Shown here piece by piece: positions 40,421 through 51,703 of a DNA stretch of 64,000 nt. The stretch's first letter is position 1. Each line of letters begins with the position of its first letter. Source of the DNA: Myxococcales bacterium (GTDB lineage Bacteria; Myxococcota_A; Polyangia; Nannocystales; Nannocystaceae); assembly GCA_020633295.1 (NCBI GenBank), contig JACKDW010000005.1, positions 650,178-714,177 of the forward strand, in the 5' to 3' direction. The notes beneath the pieces were generated by a model that was not told the DNA's origin, searched no databases, and saw nothing but the letters and a program-made list of their open reading frames with translations. The translations under genes were made by a program, and so were the position numbers.

Positions 40421-41227
40421 ATGACAACGACGAAGGTCCATCCCCAGATCGCCTCGCTGCGCACGCTTCAGGCGCAGGACCGCCGGCTCACGGCGCTTGA
40501 ACGACAGCTCGCCGACATCCCGCGGCGCCTCAAGGAGCTGGACACGGATCTGGTCAAGCTCGAGCAGATGCTCGACAACGAGCGAACCAAGCTCGAAGAC
40601 ACGCGCTCGTTCCAGACCCGTCAAGAGATTCAGCTCGCCGAGGAAGAGGAGCTGGTCCGCAACAGCAAGGCCAAGCTCGGGCAGATCAAGACCTCGCGCG
40701 AGCTCAACGCGACCCAGCGAGAGATCGACACCACGCGCCGGATGATCACCGCGCGCACGCAGGAGATCGGCAAGCTGCGCGAGGCCGTCAGCACCACCGA
40801 GGAGCGCATCGCCAAGATGGACACCGCGCTCAGCGAGCTGCGCGCGCAGGCGTCGAGCGAGAAAGAGCGCCTCACCGCCGAGCAGACCAAGCTCGAGCGC
40901 GCGATCAAGCGCGCGCAGAAGGCCCGCAGCGGCCTGACCGCCGACATCGAGCGCGACTGGCTGCGCCGGTACGAGCGCATCCGCAAGCGCACGGGCGGCA
41001 TGGCCTTTGTGCCAGCTCGTCGCGAGCGCTGCACCGCGTGCAAGATGATGGTCGCGCACATCAACTACATGCGCCTGCTCAAGGGCCAGGAGATCGTCGC
41101 CTGCGAGAATTGCCATCGCCTGCTCTACTGGGCGGGGCACTTCCCCGCGCCCGACGAGGACAAGGCCAAGGAGCCCAAGCCCAAGGCCGCGCCCGCGCCT
41201 CGCAAGAAGGCCAAGGTCTCCTCCTGA
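40421..41227 (+). CDS. Coiled-coil C4-type zinc-ribbon protein (DUF164 family)
   Basis: The 268-residue protein is almost entirely coiled coil from residue ~8 to ~190 (for example LKELDTDLVKLEQMLDNERT). A C4 zinc ribbon follows, with CTACKMM near 204 and CENCHRLLYW near 228 (two CxxC pairs). It ends in a Lys/Pro/Ala-rich tail. This matches the DUF164/zf-RING_7 family that includes the flagellar and type III secretion-linked proteins FlgZ and CT398-like. Bacterial members have been implicated in secretion and in polar organisation, but the role here is unknown. The start at ATG 40421 has no clear ribosome binding site. Its 3' end faces rnpB. Confidence 0.88.
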   Translation: MTTTKVHPQIASLRTLQAQDRRLTALERQLADIPRRLKELDTDLVKLEQMLDNERTKLEDTRSFQTRQEIQLAEEEELVRNSKAKLGQIKTSRELNATQREIDTTRRMITARTQEIGKLREAVSTTEERIAKMDTALSELRAQASSEKERLTAEQTKLERAIKRAQKARSGLTADIERDWLRRYERIRKRTGGMAFVPARRERCTACKMMVAHINYMRLLKGQEIVACENCHRLLYWAGHFPAPDEDKAKEPKPKAAPAPRKKAKVSS

Positions 41228-41274
41228 GCGGCGACCGAACCGCCGCCGCCGTCAACACGTGACGGGGCGGCGCT

Positions 41275-41306
41275 CGCGTCGCCGCGCGCCTGCGCTCGGC
41301 GACGCG
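41275..41306. terminator. Strong GC hairpin between zinc-ribbon gene and rnpB
   Basis: The perfect 10-base arms CGCGTCGCCG and CGGCGACGCG surround a 12-base loop. It lies 47 bases after the zinc-ribbon stop codon and 30 bases past the 3' end of the RNase P RNA on the other strand. There is no T-tract, so it could be a bidirectional, Rho-assisted terminator or an mRNA-end stabiliser. A smaller hairpin (CGTCA-ACACG-TGACG) precedes it at about 41251-41265. Confidence 0.45.
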
Positions 41307-41335
41307 CGCCTGTAAAATTAGGTGCCGATGAAGAC

Positions 41336-41716
41336 GGTCGAGGGGGGTCGTAAGCCGGGTTCTGTCCCCGGGTTCATCTCCTCCCCCGGGTGGTGACCAT
41401 TCGTCTATGCGGCGCTACCCGGGACGGGGCGGGCGACCCCTCGCCTTCCTCCCCTCGCGGTTCGGTTGGCGCGTCCCTGCTCGGCCTTGCTCCAGGTGGG
41501 GTTTACCGTGCGATCTCGGTCACCCGAGACCCGGTGCGCTCTTACCACACCCTTTCACCCTTACCCGCGCGAACGCGGGCGGTTTGCTTTCTGTGGCACT
41601 TTCCTTCGGGTTTCCCCGACTGACCTGCGTCAGCACCCTGCCCTGTGGAGCCCGGACTTTCCTCGACGTCGCGCCGCGAACGACCGACGCCGCGATCACC
41701 TTATCCTCCCTGACCG
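41336..41716 (-). ncRNA. rnpB: RNase P RNA, bacterial class A
   Basis: Read on the minus strand, this stretch contains the universal RNase P RNA segments in the right order: GAGGAAAGTCCGGGCTCC (near the 5' end), GGTAAGGGTGAAAGGGTG-type core, ACGGTAAACCCCAC, then ATGAACCCGG and CAGAACCCGGCTTACGA at the 3' end. P1 can pair GGTCAGGGAGG (near 41715-41705) with the 3' GGTCGAGGGGGG complement. This gives about 381 bases, normal for class A. Ends are estimated from P1 and may be off by 10-15 bases. The RNA is the catalytic subunit that trims the 5' leader of tRNAs. Open frames in this stretch are spurious. Confidence 0.95.
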
Positions 41717-41734
41717 CTTCACCAGCGGAGTGGA

Positions 41735-41743
41735 GGTGTAGCA
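41735..41743 (-). promoter_or_regulatory. Candidate extended -10 of rnpB
   Basis: On the minus strand the sequence TGCTACACC has an extended -10 form (TGN before a TACACC hexamer). It ends about 19 bases before the estimated RNA 5' end at 41716, so transcription would start about 7 bases after the hexamer and slightly upstream of the mature RNA. No good -35 is seen. The same TGCTACAC motif occurs before the DUF444 gene. Confidence 0.35.
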
Positions 41744-41854
41744 CAACCGGGCGCGCTCGGGGGCCGCGCGCGCGACTCCCTGGGAAAATTCACGAACGCG
41801 CGAGACCGACCCGAGCGTCGAAGGTCTGCTCCCAGACCGCCCGACGGTTAACGC

Positions 41855-42673
41855 CTAGGGCAGCGCCGGCAGCGTGTCCGCGACCGTCTTGCTCATCTTG
41901 CGGACGGCCTTGCGCTGGTCGTAGTCGTTGCACGCGAGCACCACCACCACCGTGATGTTGTCCTCGCCGCCGCGCTCGAGCGCCAGCTCCGTGCAGACCC
42001 GCGGCAGGTCCGCGTAGTGGTGCTCGACCGCCAGGTCCGACAGCTCCTCGGCGCTTATGTAGTTCGCCAGCCCGTCCGAGCACAGCAGGAACACGTCGCC
42101 GAAGTTCACGTTGAGCGAGACGATGTCGGCCTCGACCATGCGCTCGAAGCCGACCGAGCGCGTGATGATGTGCTTGAGATCGCTGCTCTGGGCCTCCTCC
42201 TCGGTGATCAGGCCCGCCTCGATCTGCTCGTTAAGCCAGGAATGATCCGTCGTCAGCTGCTGCGCCGTGCCGGTGCGCAGCAGGTACGCGCGGCTGTCGC
42301 CGACGTGGATGATGTACCCACGTGTCCCAAAAAACAGGATTCCCGTGAGCGTCGTGCCCATGCCCTGCAGCGAGCGATCGGCCTGCGCGTGATCGAAGAT
42401 CCGCGCGCTCGCCTCGCTCACGCTCGCGGTGAGGATCTCGGAGATGACATCGCTAACGTCCTCCTGCGGCATCCCCATAAGGCGCGCCATCCCGCGGCGA
42501 ACAACCTTGTTCACCACGTCGGCACACATCGCGCTCGCGTGGGCGCCGCCCGCGTGCCCGCCCATACCGTCTGCAACTAAGTACAGGCCCAGGTTCGCGT
42601 CCACGAGATAGCTGTCCTCGTTGGCCATGCGAACCCGACCCACGTCGGTGGAAGCCCATGCGATTAACCGCAC
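41855..42673 (-). CDS. PP2C-type Ser/Thr protein phosphatase
   Basis: The 272-residue protein is a single PP2C domain. The start is GTG 42673 (VRLIAWASTDVGRVRMANED), because a PP2C needs the STDVGRVR strand before the NED metal motif. Longer frames add Arg-rich sequence of no family. All metal and catalytic residues are visible: NEDSYLVD, LVADGMGGHAGG, IHVGDSRAYLL, LLCSDGLANYI and GEDNITVVVV. These enzymes remove phosphate from Ser/Thr in a Mn/Mg-dependent way. It lies downstream of SpoVR (gap of 317 bases) on the same strand, and so near the PrkA kinase; it might counteract PrkA or other kinases. No membrane helix is present. Confidence 0.93.
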   Translation of the reverse strand: MRLIAWASTDVGRVRMANEDSYLVDANLGLYLVADGMGGHAGGAHASAMCADVVNKVVRRGMARLMGMPQEDVSDVISEILTASVSEASARIFDHAQADRSLQGMGTTLTGILFFGTRGYIIHVGDSRAYLLRTGTAQQLTTDHSWLNEQIEAGLITEEEAQSSDLKHIITRSVGFERMVEADIVSLNVNFGDVFLLCSDGLANYISAEELSDLAVEHHYADLPRVCTELALERGGEDNITVVVVLACNDYDQRKAVRKMSKTVADTLPALP

Positions 42674-42990
42674 AAAAGGACCATACCACGCCGGGGCGCT
42701 GAGGCGGACCTTCCCGCCGCGCGAACGACCTGCTCCGAGAGCTCGTGGCGACGCGTTGACTCGCGGCGCGCGAGCGCGAGCGCGCACAGCGCTCGAGCGA
42801 GCGTCACACGGTACGCGCTCATCGAGCCATCCCAGACGAAGCTGTACGCGCACGTGTTCGCGCGAGGCCGACGCGACGCGGTCGTCCCCTTCCGCCACAC
42901 ATCCACGTTTGAGCCGCGGCGTGAGCATTCCCGCGCAAGGCCGCAGGTCACGCTCGCGGTCGTGACTGCGGCGTCGCGCGACGACACGAG
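42674..42990. other. Gap between SpoVR and PP2C genes
   Basis: These 317 bases on the minus strand hold no gene that I can support. A 107-codon frame (42664-42987) begins three bases past the SpoVR stop but has an irregular composition and no recognisable domain. There is no clear terminator or strong promoter, so PP2C may be read from the SpoVR operon or from its own weak promoter. Confidence 0.45.
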
Positions 42991-44505
42991 CTACACGCGA
43001 AACGCTTCGCGCTCGTCGGCGACCGAGATCTCAGAGCCGTCGAAGCGGATCCGCTTCGGCTTCTCGTCGAGCACCGTCAGCAGCGAGACCGGGCGACGCC
43101 AGATCCGCTCGAGGTTCCGCAGGGTGTCGCGCGCGTACTCCATCTGCAGGTCGACGCCCTCGTGCCGGTGCCCGAGCAGCAGCTCCGAGCGGTTGAGGTA
43201 GTTCGCGTCGACGACGTAGATGAACGGCTGCCCGAAGTTCGTCAGCTGCTGGAGGATGCGCGCCTTGATCTTCGCGAACTCGCGCCCCTCGATCTCGCGC
43301 CGCCCGGTGCGACGGTTCTCCTTGACCGTGAAGAACTTCTGCTCGCGACAGAAGTCGAGCGTGAAGTACTCGTCGAGGAAGGTCACGTCGTTGTAGAGCT
43401 TGCGCACCTCGAAGATCTTCTTCATCCCGAGGCCGAGCGCGCGATCCCAGCGGTCGCGCTCGACGAGCTCGTCGCACTCGTCCCACTCCTTGCCGAACCG
43501 GCCCTTGTCCCAGCGGCGCTCGATGTGGCGGAACAGCTCGATCCCGATCTTGTAGGGGTTGAGCTGACCGGGCGCCATCGCCATCACGCCGCTCGCCGCG
43601 TCCGCGTAGTCGACGACCTCGTCGTCGCGCAGCGCCCGGGTCGTCATGATGCGCGAGTGCCAGTACGAGGCCCAGCCCTCGTTCATGATCTTCGTCTGCA
43701 TCTGCGGCAGGAAGTAGTACGCCTCCTCGCGGATGATCCCGAGGATGTCGGCCTCCCAGCTCTCGATCGGCGCGTGCTTCATGAGGAAGCCGAGGACGTC
43801 GCGCTCGGGCCGCTGCGGCAGCTTGCGCTTGCGCGCCTCCTCCTCCTTCTTCCGCTTCTCGCGCTGCGCCTCGATGAACTCGGGCGGGTTGATGTAGCGA
43901 TCGAGGTAGCCGCGCGAGTGCTGCAGGCGCCCCGGCTCCTCGGCGGGCGGCGGCTCTGGCTCCGTGATCGCGCGGGCGCTCTCGCGCTGCTGCGCGCGCC
44001 GAAACGGCCACCACGGGTCGATCAGGTTGTCGATCGAGAGGCAGACGTCGATGAACGCCTCGACTGCGGCGACGCCGTGGCGGTCCATGTACCGGCGCAC
44101 GCGCGAGGCGTTGTTCGCCATCACGTCGATCATGCGCCGGTCGGTGTGCGCGAAGAAGTTGTTGTTCTTGAAGAAGTCGTTGTGCCCGTAGACGTGGGCC
44201 ATCACGAGCTTCTGATCGACGAGGCTGTTACCCTCGAGCAGGTACGCGTAGCAGGGGTCGGTGTTGATGACCAGCTCGTAGATCTTCGAGAGCCCGTAGG
44301 TGTGGCTCTTCATCATGTGGTCGTACTCCATCCCGAACCGCCAGTGCGGGTAGCGGACCGGGAAGCCGCCGTACGACGCGATCTCGCACATCTGCCGGTA
44401 GTCGACCGGCTCGAACAGCTGGGTGAAGTACTGGAGGCCGAACTCGCGCGCGTAGCCCTCGATCTCGGCCTGCAGGTCTCGGAGCACTGCGGGCAGCGAC
44501 GACAC
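42991..44505 (-). CDS. spoVR: SpoVR-family protein
   Basis: The 504-residue protein starts at GTG 44505, two bases after the DUF444 stop, behind a GGGAGG ribosome binding site. It resembles SpoVR/YcgB over its length, with FGLQYFTQLFEPVDYRQMCE, YDHMMKSHTYGLSKIYELVI, DPCYAYLLEGNSLVDQKLVM, VYGHNDFFKNNNFFAHTDR and NEGWASYWHSRIM. In Bacillus the SpoVR gene affects spore cortex; in E. coli YcgB is co-expressed with YeaGH under stress. The biochemical role is unknown. It is tightly linked to the DUF444 gene, as in other bacteria. The middle (about residues 165-215) has an extra Glu/Arg/Lys-rich region. Confidence 0.95.
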   Translation of the reverse strand: MSSLPAVLRDLQAEIEGYAREFGLQYFTQLFEPVDYRQMCEIASYGGFPVRYPHWRFGMEYDHMMKSHTYGLSKIYELVINTDPCYAYLLEGNSLVDQKLVMAHVYGHNDFFKNNNFFAHTDRRMIDVMANNASRVRRYMDRHGVAAVEAFIDVCLSIDNLIDPWWPFRRAQQRESARAITEPEPPPAEEPGRLQHSRGYLDRYINPPEFIEAQREKRKKEEEARKRKLPQRPERDVLGFLMKHAPIESWEADILGIIREEAYYFLPQMQTKIMNEGWASYWHSRIMTTRALRDDEVVDYADAASGVMAMAPGQLNPYKIGIELFRHIERRWDKGRFGKEWDECDELVERDRWDRALGLGMKKIFEVRKLYNDVTFLDEYFTLDFCREQKFFTVKENRRTGRREIEGREFAKIKARILQQLTNFGQPFIYVVDANYLNRSELLLGHRHEGVDLQMEYARDTLRNLERIWRRPVSLLTVLDEKPKRIRFDGSEISVADEREAFRV

Positions 44506-44507
44506 GG

Positions 44508-45620
<1,113 letters not shown>

Positions 45621-45685
45621 GGCGTCGCGATGGTTGTCAGCGAGCCTCCGTCGCGCGGCCGCGCGTTGGCTGGCTCGTGATCGGT

Positions 45686-45694
45686 AGTGTAGCA
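45686..45694 (-). promoter_or_regulatory. Candidate extended -10 of the DUF444-SpoVR operon
   Basis: The minus strand reads TGCTACACT, an extended -10 with four of six hexamer matches, 66 bases before the DUF444 ATG. The hexamer lies in a locally AT-rich patch between the divergent prkA and DUF444 genes. No -35 is evident. Confidence 0.35.
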
Positions 45695-45803
45695 TTTGCA
45701 GCATCGGAGCACCGCCCGAAACGCTCGCGGCGACGCTCCTCTTCGCGCCTGACAACCGAGTCCCGAATCGCGCCACCGCGCGCAAGAACCATCGAGGATG
45801 TTT

Positions 45804-47852
<2,049 letters not shown>

Positions 47853-47863
47853 ACCGCGCCGAT

Positions 47864-49042
47864 ATGCGAGCACGCCGGGCGCCGCCCCGACGATGGAGCG
47901 TCCGCGCGACGCGGGCGCTCGCGCTCGCGCTCACCGGCGGCGTGCTGCTCGCGCCCGCGCGCGCCCGCGCGTGCAAGTGCGGCGCGCCGCTCGACGCCGT
48001 CGTCACGCGACCGGTGGTCGTGGGCGACGGCGCCCCGCTGCGCGCCGGCGCCGACACGGCGACGCTCACGTGTCGGGGGGTGCGGACGATCCGCTGCGCC
48101 TGGCGCAGCGAGCACGTGTTCCGCAACACCGGCGACGCGCCCGCGCCGGTCGTCTTCGCGCTCGCGCTCTCCCGCGTGGACGCGCTCACGGTCACCGTCA
48201 ACGGCGTCGCGGCGACCCTGGTCGACGCGACAGGCGAGACGCGCGCGCGGCTCGAGGCGCTCGCCTTCGCCGACGCGTTTCGCTGGACGAGCGCGCCGTC
48301 GCGGATGGTGACGCTCTCGGCGACGCTCCCGCCGGGCGAGTCGGTGCTCACGATCGCGGCGTCGCAGCGCTCGCCGGGCGACCGCTGCCCCTGCAGCTTC
48401 TCGGGCGCCGAGGCCCGGCACCCCGTCGTCACGGGGCTCTCCGATCGCTCCTTCGGCGCCCGGCTCGTGCGCGACGACGCGATCGCGCGCGACGACGACG
48501 CGACCATCACGCTCGAGGTCGACGCGCCGCGCTGGTGGGAGGGCTACGCGCGCAGCCGCAAGTTCGAGCTCGAGGACGTCGCGCGCGGCCGCGACACGAT
48601 CACCCGCGACGCCGCGGCCGACCAGCTCAGCGTGCGCTGGGAGCTGCTGCGCTGGGTGCTCCCGGGCGGCCCGATCGTCGGCGTCGGCGGCGGGCTCGGC
48701 GACGGCTCGGGCCTGCGACTTCGGGCAGGCTATGAATTCGCGGCGCCGCGCTACGCGGTCTACTCCCTGGCGGTCGAGTCCGACGCCAAGACGCACGTCG
48801 AGCTCATCCCGACGCTCGAGGGCGTGCCGCCCTGGGGCCGCGTGCTCTCGCCGTTCCCGATGCCGAGCCTCGGCGTCGGCGCGCCCGTGCAGGTCTGGCC
48901 GCAGACCCGCGCGGGCGTGCGCGCCCAGCTCGGGGTGGGCTGGTACGTCGTCACGCTGCTGCTGAGCGTCGACGTGTACCCGGCGCGGGGCGCCGAGCCG
49001 AGGCTGCTGCGCGGCGGGATCATGGCCCAGCTCTCGATGTAG
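47864..49042 (+). CDS. Predicted secreted protein, family not recognised
   Basis: The 392-residue protein starts at ATG 47864, 11 bases after prkA, giving a signal peptide with ALALALTGGVLLAPARARA before the first mature Cys pair (CKCG). The mature protein is soluble and mostly beta, with segments such as VVFALALSRVDALTVTVNG, VTLSATLPPGESVLTI and the Cys-bearing RCPCSFSGAE. A last C-terminal segment of ~90 residues ends in two amphipathic strands (QLGVGWYVVTLLLSVDVY) that could indicate a beta-barrel or a surface-exposed beta domain. I do not recognise the family. It may share the prkA transcript, though its export argues for an independent role. Confidence 0.75.
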   Translation: MRARRAPPRRWSVRATRALALALTGGVLLAPARARACKCGAPLDAVVTRPVVVGDGAPLRAGADTATLTCRGVRTIRCAWRSEHVFRNTGDAPAPVVFALALSRVDALTVTVNGVAATLVDATGETRARLEALAFADAFRWTSAPSRMVTLSATLPPGESVLTIAASQRSPGDRCPCSFSGAEARHPVVTGLSDRSFGARLVRDDAIARDDDATITLEVDAPRWWEGYARSRKFELEDVARGRDTITRDAAADQLSVRWELLRWVLPGGPIVGVGGGLGDGSGLRLRAGYEFAAPRYAVYSLAVESDAKTHVELIPTLEGVPPWGRVLSPFPMPSLGVGAPVQVWPQTRAGVRAQLGVGWYVVTLLLSVDVYPARGAEPRLLRGGIMAQLSM

Positions 49043-49069
49043 CGGTCTGGACCCCACAGCCCACGCGCG

Positions 49070-49105
49070 AGACGACGCGCGCGTCTCGAGGTGTTCAAGC
49101 ACCTC
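49070..49105. terminator. Paired hairpins between convergent genes
   Basis: Two inverted repeats lie end to end: GAGACG-ACGCGCG-CGTCTC (about 49070-49088) and GAGGTG-TTCAAG-CACCTC (49088-49105). The second overlaps the TAG stop of the exonuclease gene. They lie between the secreted-protein stop (49042) and the exonuclease stop (49105). No long T-tract follows on either strand, so termination may be Rho-assisted or weak, but bidirectional. Confidence 0.45.
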
Positions 49106-49884
49106 TAAGAAAACTTGGCGATGATCGGCATGTGGTCCGAGGTCTTCTGCCACTTGCGCGGCTCGATGTCGTGGATCACCTCGGTGCAGCGCTCGAGCGC
49201 GGGCTTCGTCGCGTAGCAGTGATCGATCCGCAGGCCGTGCTTTCGCCGCAGCGCGCCGCCACGGTAGTCGTACCAGGTGTACTGCCCGGCCTCCTGGTTG
49301 TGCTTGCGAAAGCAGTCGTGCAGCCCGAACTCGAGCAGCTTGGCCAGCGCGGCGTGCTCCTCGTCGGTGAAGTGGATCTGCCCCTTCCAGGTGTCGACGT
49401 CCCACACGTCACGCTCATCGGGCGCGATGTTGAAGTCGCCGATCAGCACCACCTGCTCGCCGGGCTTCGCGGTCGCGTCGAGCTCGGCCCGCAGGCGCGC
49501 GAACCAGTTGAGCTTGTGCGTGAACTTGTCGCTGCCGAGCTTGGTGCCGTTGGGCACGTAGAGGTTGTAGATGCGCACGCCGTCGACGACGGTGTTGAGG
49601 ATCCGGCAGGCCTTGTCGGGCGGCGCCTCACGGAACCCGCAGTGCACCTCGCTCGGCTTGATCTTGCTCAGCGTGGCGACGCCGGCGTAGCCCTTGGCGC
49701 CGTGGACCGTGACCTCGTAGCCGAGCTCCATGAACGGCACGCGCGGGAACAGCTTGTCCTCGACCTTGGTCTCCTGCAGGCACACCACGTCCGGCTCGGT
49801 GTCGGACAGGTAGGTCAGCACGTGGTCGAGGCGCGCGCGTACGCCGTTGACGTTCCAGCTCATCAACGAAAAAGGCGTCGTCAT
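49105..49884 (-). CDS. xth: Exodeoxyribonuclease III (AP endonuclease)
   Basis: The 259-residue enzyme of the exonuclease III/EEP family acts in base-excision repair at abasic sites. Family motifs are SWNVNGVRARLDHVL, QETKVEDKLFP (metal-binding Glu), NLYVPNGT (with the catalytic Tyr), VLIGDFNIAPDERDVWD (Asp and Asn), YTWYDYRGGALRRKHGLRID and SDHMPIIAKF (the catalytic Asp-His). All are intact. The start is ATG 49884 and no extension is needed. It has no same-strand operon partner: the APC permease upstream ends 102 bases before it. Confidence 0.96.
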   Translation of the reverse strand: MTTPFSLMSWNVNGVRARLDHVLTYLSDTEPDVVCLQETKVEDKLFPRVPFMELGYEVTVHGAKGYAGVATLSKIKPSEVHCGFREAPPDKACRILNTVVDGVRIYNLYVPNGTKLGSDKFTHKLNWFARLRAELDATAKPGEQVVLIGDFNIAPDERDVWDVDTWKGQIHFTDEEHAALAKLLEFGLHDCFRKHNQEAGQYTWYDYRGGALRRKHGLRIDHCYATKPALERCTEVIHDIEPRKWQKTSDHMPIIAKFS

Positions 49885-49986
49885 CGCCGCGAGAGTACCG
49901 CAATCGCCACGCGCCCGCGCCCGCCCCGACCCCGCCGCAGCGTCCGCGCTCGCGCCCGCGCGCGGCCGAGAGCACGCGCGCGCCCG

Positions 49987-51357
49987 TCACTGCCCGCGGA
50001 TCATGCGGTGAGCGAAGATCGCCAGCGCGAACCACAGGATCGAGATGTAGACCGAGAAGTTGCCGTCGAGCACGAGCACCACGAGCACGATCAGGCTCGA
50101 GAGCGTGTAGAGCAGCGGCGGCCACGGGTACAGGCCGAGCCGGTACGGGCGCTCGAGCGTGGGCAAGCGGCGACGCAGCACGATCACGGCCATCACCGTG
50201 AGGCTGCCCGTGATCAGCATCGCGCTCGAGGTGTAGTCGAGCAGCTCCTTGAAGCTGTTGGTCAAGATCAGCGCCGCCGCGAGCGCGGCCTGCACCCACA
50301 GCGCGACCACGGGCGTGCGAAAGCGCGGGTGCAGCTGACCGCCGCGCTGGAAGAAGTCGCCGCCCTGGGCCATCGCGTAGGCGATCCGCGAGCCGGTGAG
50401 CACGGTGCCGTTGATCGAGCCGAGCATGGCGAGCAGGATCAGCACGGTCACGAGCACGGTGCCGGTGGTGCCGAACATGCGCGTGGCCGCGGCCGTGCCG
50501 ACCTCGCCGGCGCGCGCGAGCTCGCTGAGCGGGAACACCGAGAGGAAGCCGGCGCACAGGACCATGTAGAGCCCGAGCACCGCGAGCGTCCCGCCGATCA
50601 CGGCGCGGGGCAGCACGCGCCCGGGGTCCTTGATCTCGCCGCCAATATAGATCGCGGCGTTCCACCCCGAGTACGCGAAGTACACCGGGAGGTAGGCGCG
50701 CGCGACCTCGGCGATGCCAGGCGCCTCGCTCGTCGAGCCCTCGGCGAACCAGCGGCCCATGCCCTCGGTGCCGATCTGGCCGATGACGACGAGGCTCGTG
50801 ACCAGGAACAGGATCAGCGGCACGGTCGTCAGCACCACCTGCGCGCGGCCCGAGAGCACGACGCCGATGTGGTTGATCACCGTGAGCGCGATGACGATGA
50901 GCAGCGCCCACAGCGTCGCCGCGTCGATCGTGAACAGCCCGAACACCTGAATCGTGCTCGTGTACTCGGGCCCGAGCAGCACGGGCAGCTGATAGGAGGC
51001 CGTGCCGACGGCCATCGTCGCCAGCGAGCCGGGGAAGGTCGCGAGCAGCTGCAGCCAGCCAGCCGCGAACGCGACCCCGGGCCCGTAGGCTTTCTGGAGG
51101 TAGGGGTAGTCGCCGCCGGCGCGCGGCATCATGGCGCCGAGCTCCGCGACGCTGAGCGCCCCGCACAGCGCGGCCAGCCCGCCGATCAACCACATCAGCA
51201 GGAAGTAGCCCGGCGTCGTCACGTGCGCGGCGACGACGGGCGGCGCGATGAAGATGCCGATGCCGAGCATCGCGCCCGCGACCACGGCTTGCGCAGGCCA
51301 AAACCCGAGGTGCTTGCCGGAGTCCAGCTCCGCGCCGTGGCCTTGGCCCGTCCCCAT
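49987..51357 (-). CDS. APC-family amino acid permease
   Basis: The 456-residue inner-membrane protein starts at ATG 51357 (MGTGQGHGAELD), and has about 12 helices. It belongs to the amino acid-polyamine-organocation superfamily. Supporting segments are AVVAGAMLGIGIFIAPPVVA (helix 1 with the conserved Gly-rich break), GGDYPYLQKAYGPG (loop after helix 2), YFAYSGWNAAIYIGGEIKDP (helix 6 region) and a C-terminal half with LLAMLGSINGTVLTGSRIAY and RFRTPVVALW. The preserved GEIKDP and GWNAA motifs point to the LAT or AGT branch. The substrate is not predicted. The long upstream extension to 51810 is Arg-rich and not part of the protein. Confidence 0.93.
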   Translation of the reverse strand: MGTGQGHGAELDSGKHLGFWPAQAVVAGAMLGIGIFIAPPVVAAHVTTPGYFLLMWLIGGLAALCGALSVAELGAMMPRAGGDYPYLQKAYGPGVAFAAGWLQLLATFPGSLATMAVGTASYQLPVLLGPEYTSTIQVFGLFTIDAATLWALLIVIALTVINHIGVVLSGRAQVVLTTVPLILFLVTSLVVIGQIGTEGMGRWFAEGSTSEAPGIAEVARAYLPVYFAYSGWNAAIYIGGEIKDPGRVLPRAVIGGTLAVLGLYMVLCAGFLSVFPLSELARAGEVGTAAATRMFGTTGTVLVTVLILLAMLGSINGTVLTGSRIAYAMAQGGDFFQRGGQLHPRFRTPVVALWVQAALAAALILTNSFKELLDYTSSAMLITGSLTVMAVIVLRRRLPTLERPYRLGLYPWPPLLYTLSSLIVLVVLVLDGNFSVYISILWFALAIFAHRMIRGQ

Positions 51358-51703
51358 CGCCGCGGCGAAGAGTATCAGTCTCCCTCGCCTGGCCCTAACA
51401 ACCCACGTCGCCCAGCGCGGCGTCTGGAAAAGTCGCTCATCGCGCCGGGCGTCGGGAATAGCGAGCGCGCGGGCGCTGTTGGCGTCAGCGACCACGCGCG
51501 CGTCATGGGCTCGCGCGACGAGCTGCCCCCATGACTCGAGCGTCGGCACCCCAGGGATCGGCCCAGACGAGCGCAGTTTCGCCACGGACCGCCGGGCCAC
51601 GGATTGACAGCGCGCGCACGCCACCGCTACCGTGCCCGCCGCCGACATGCCGGCACTCCGCGACCTCCCAGTTTTCCGCGACCCCGCGCGAGTTCGGGCG
51701 ACC

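Noticed and set aside
41390..41955. Several open frames on both strands over rnpB
   Set aside because: The region matches RNase P RNA. The frames are a by-product.
42664..42987. A 107-codon gene directly after SpoVR
   Set aside because: No domain, odd residue mix and no conservation evidence; recorded as an intergenic gap.
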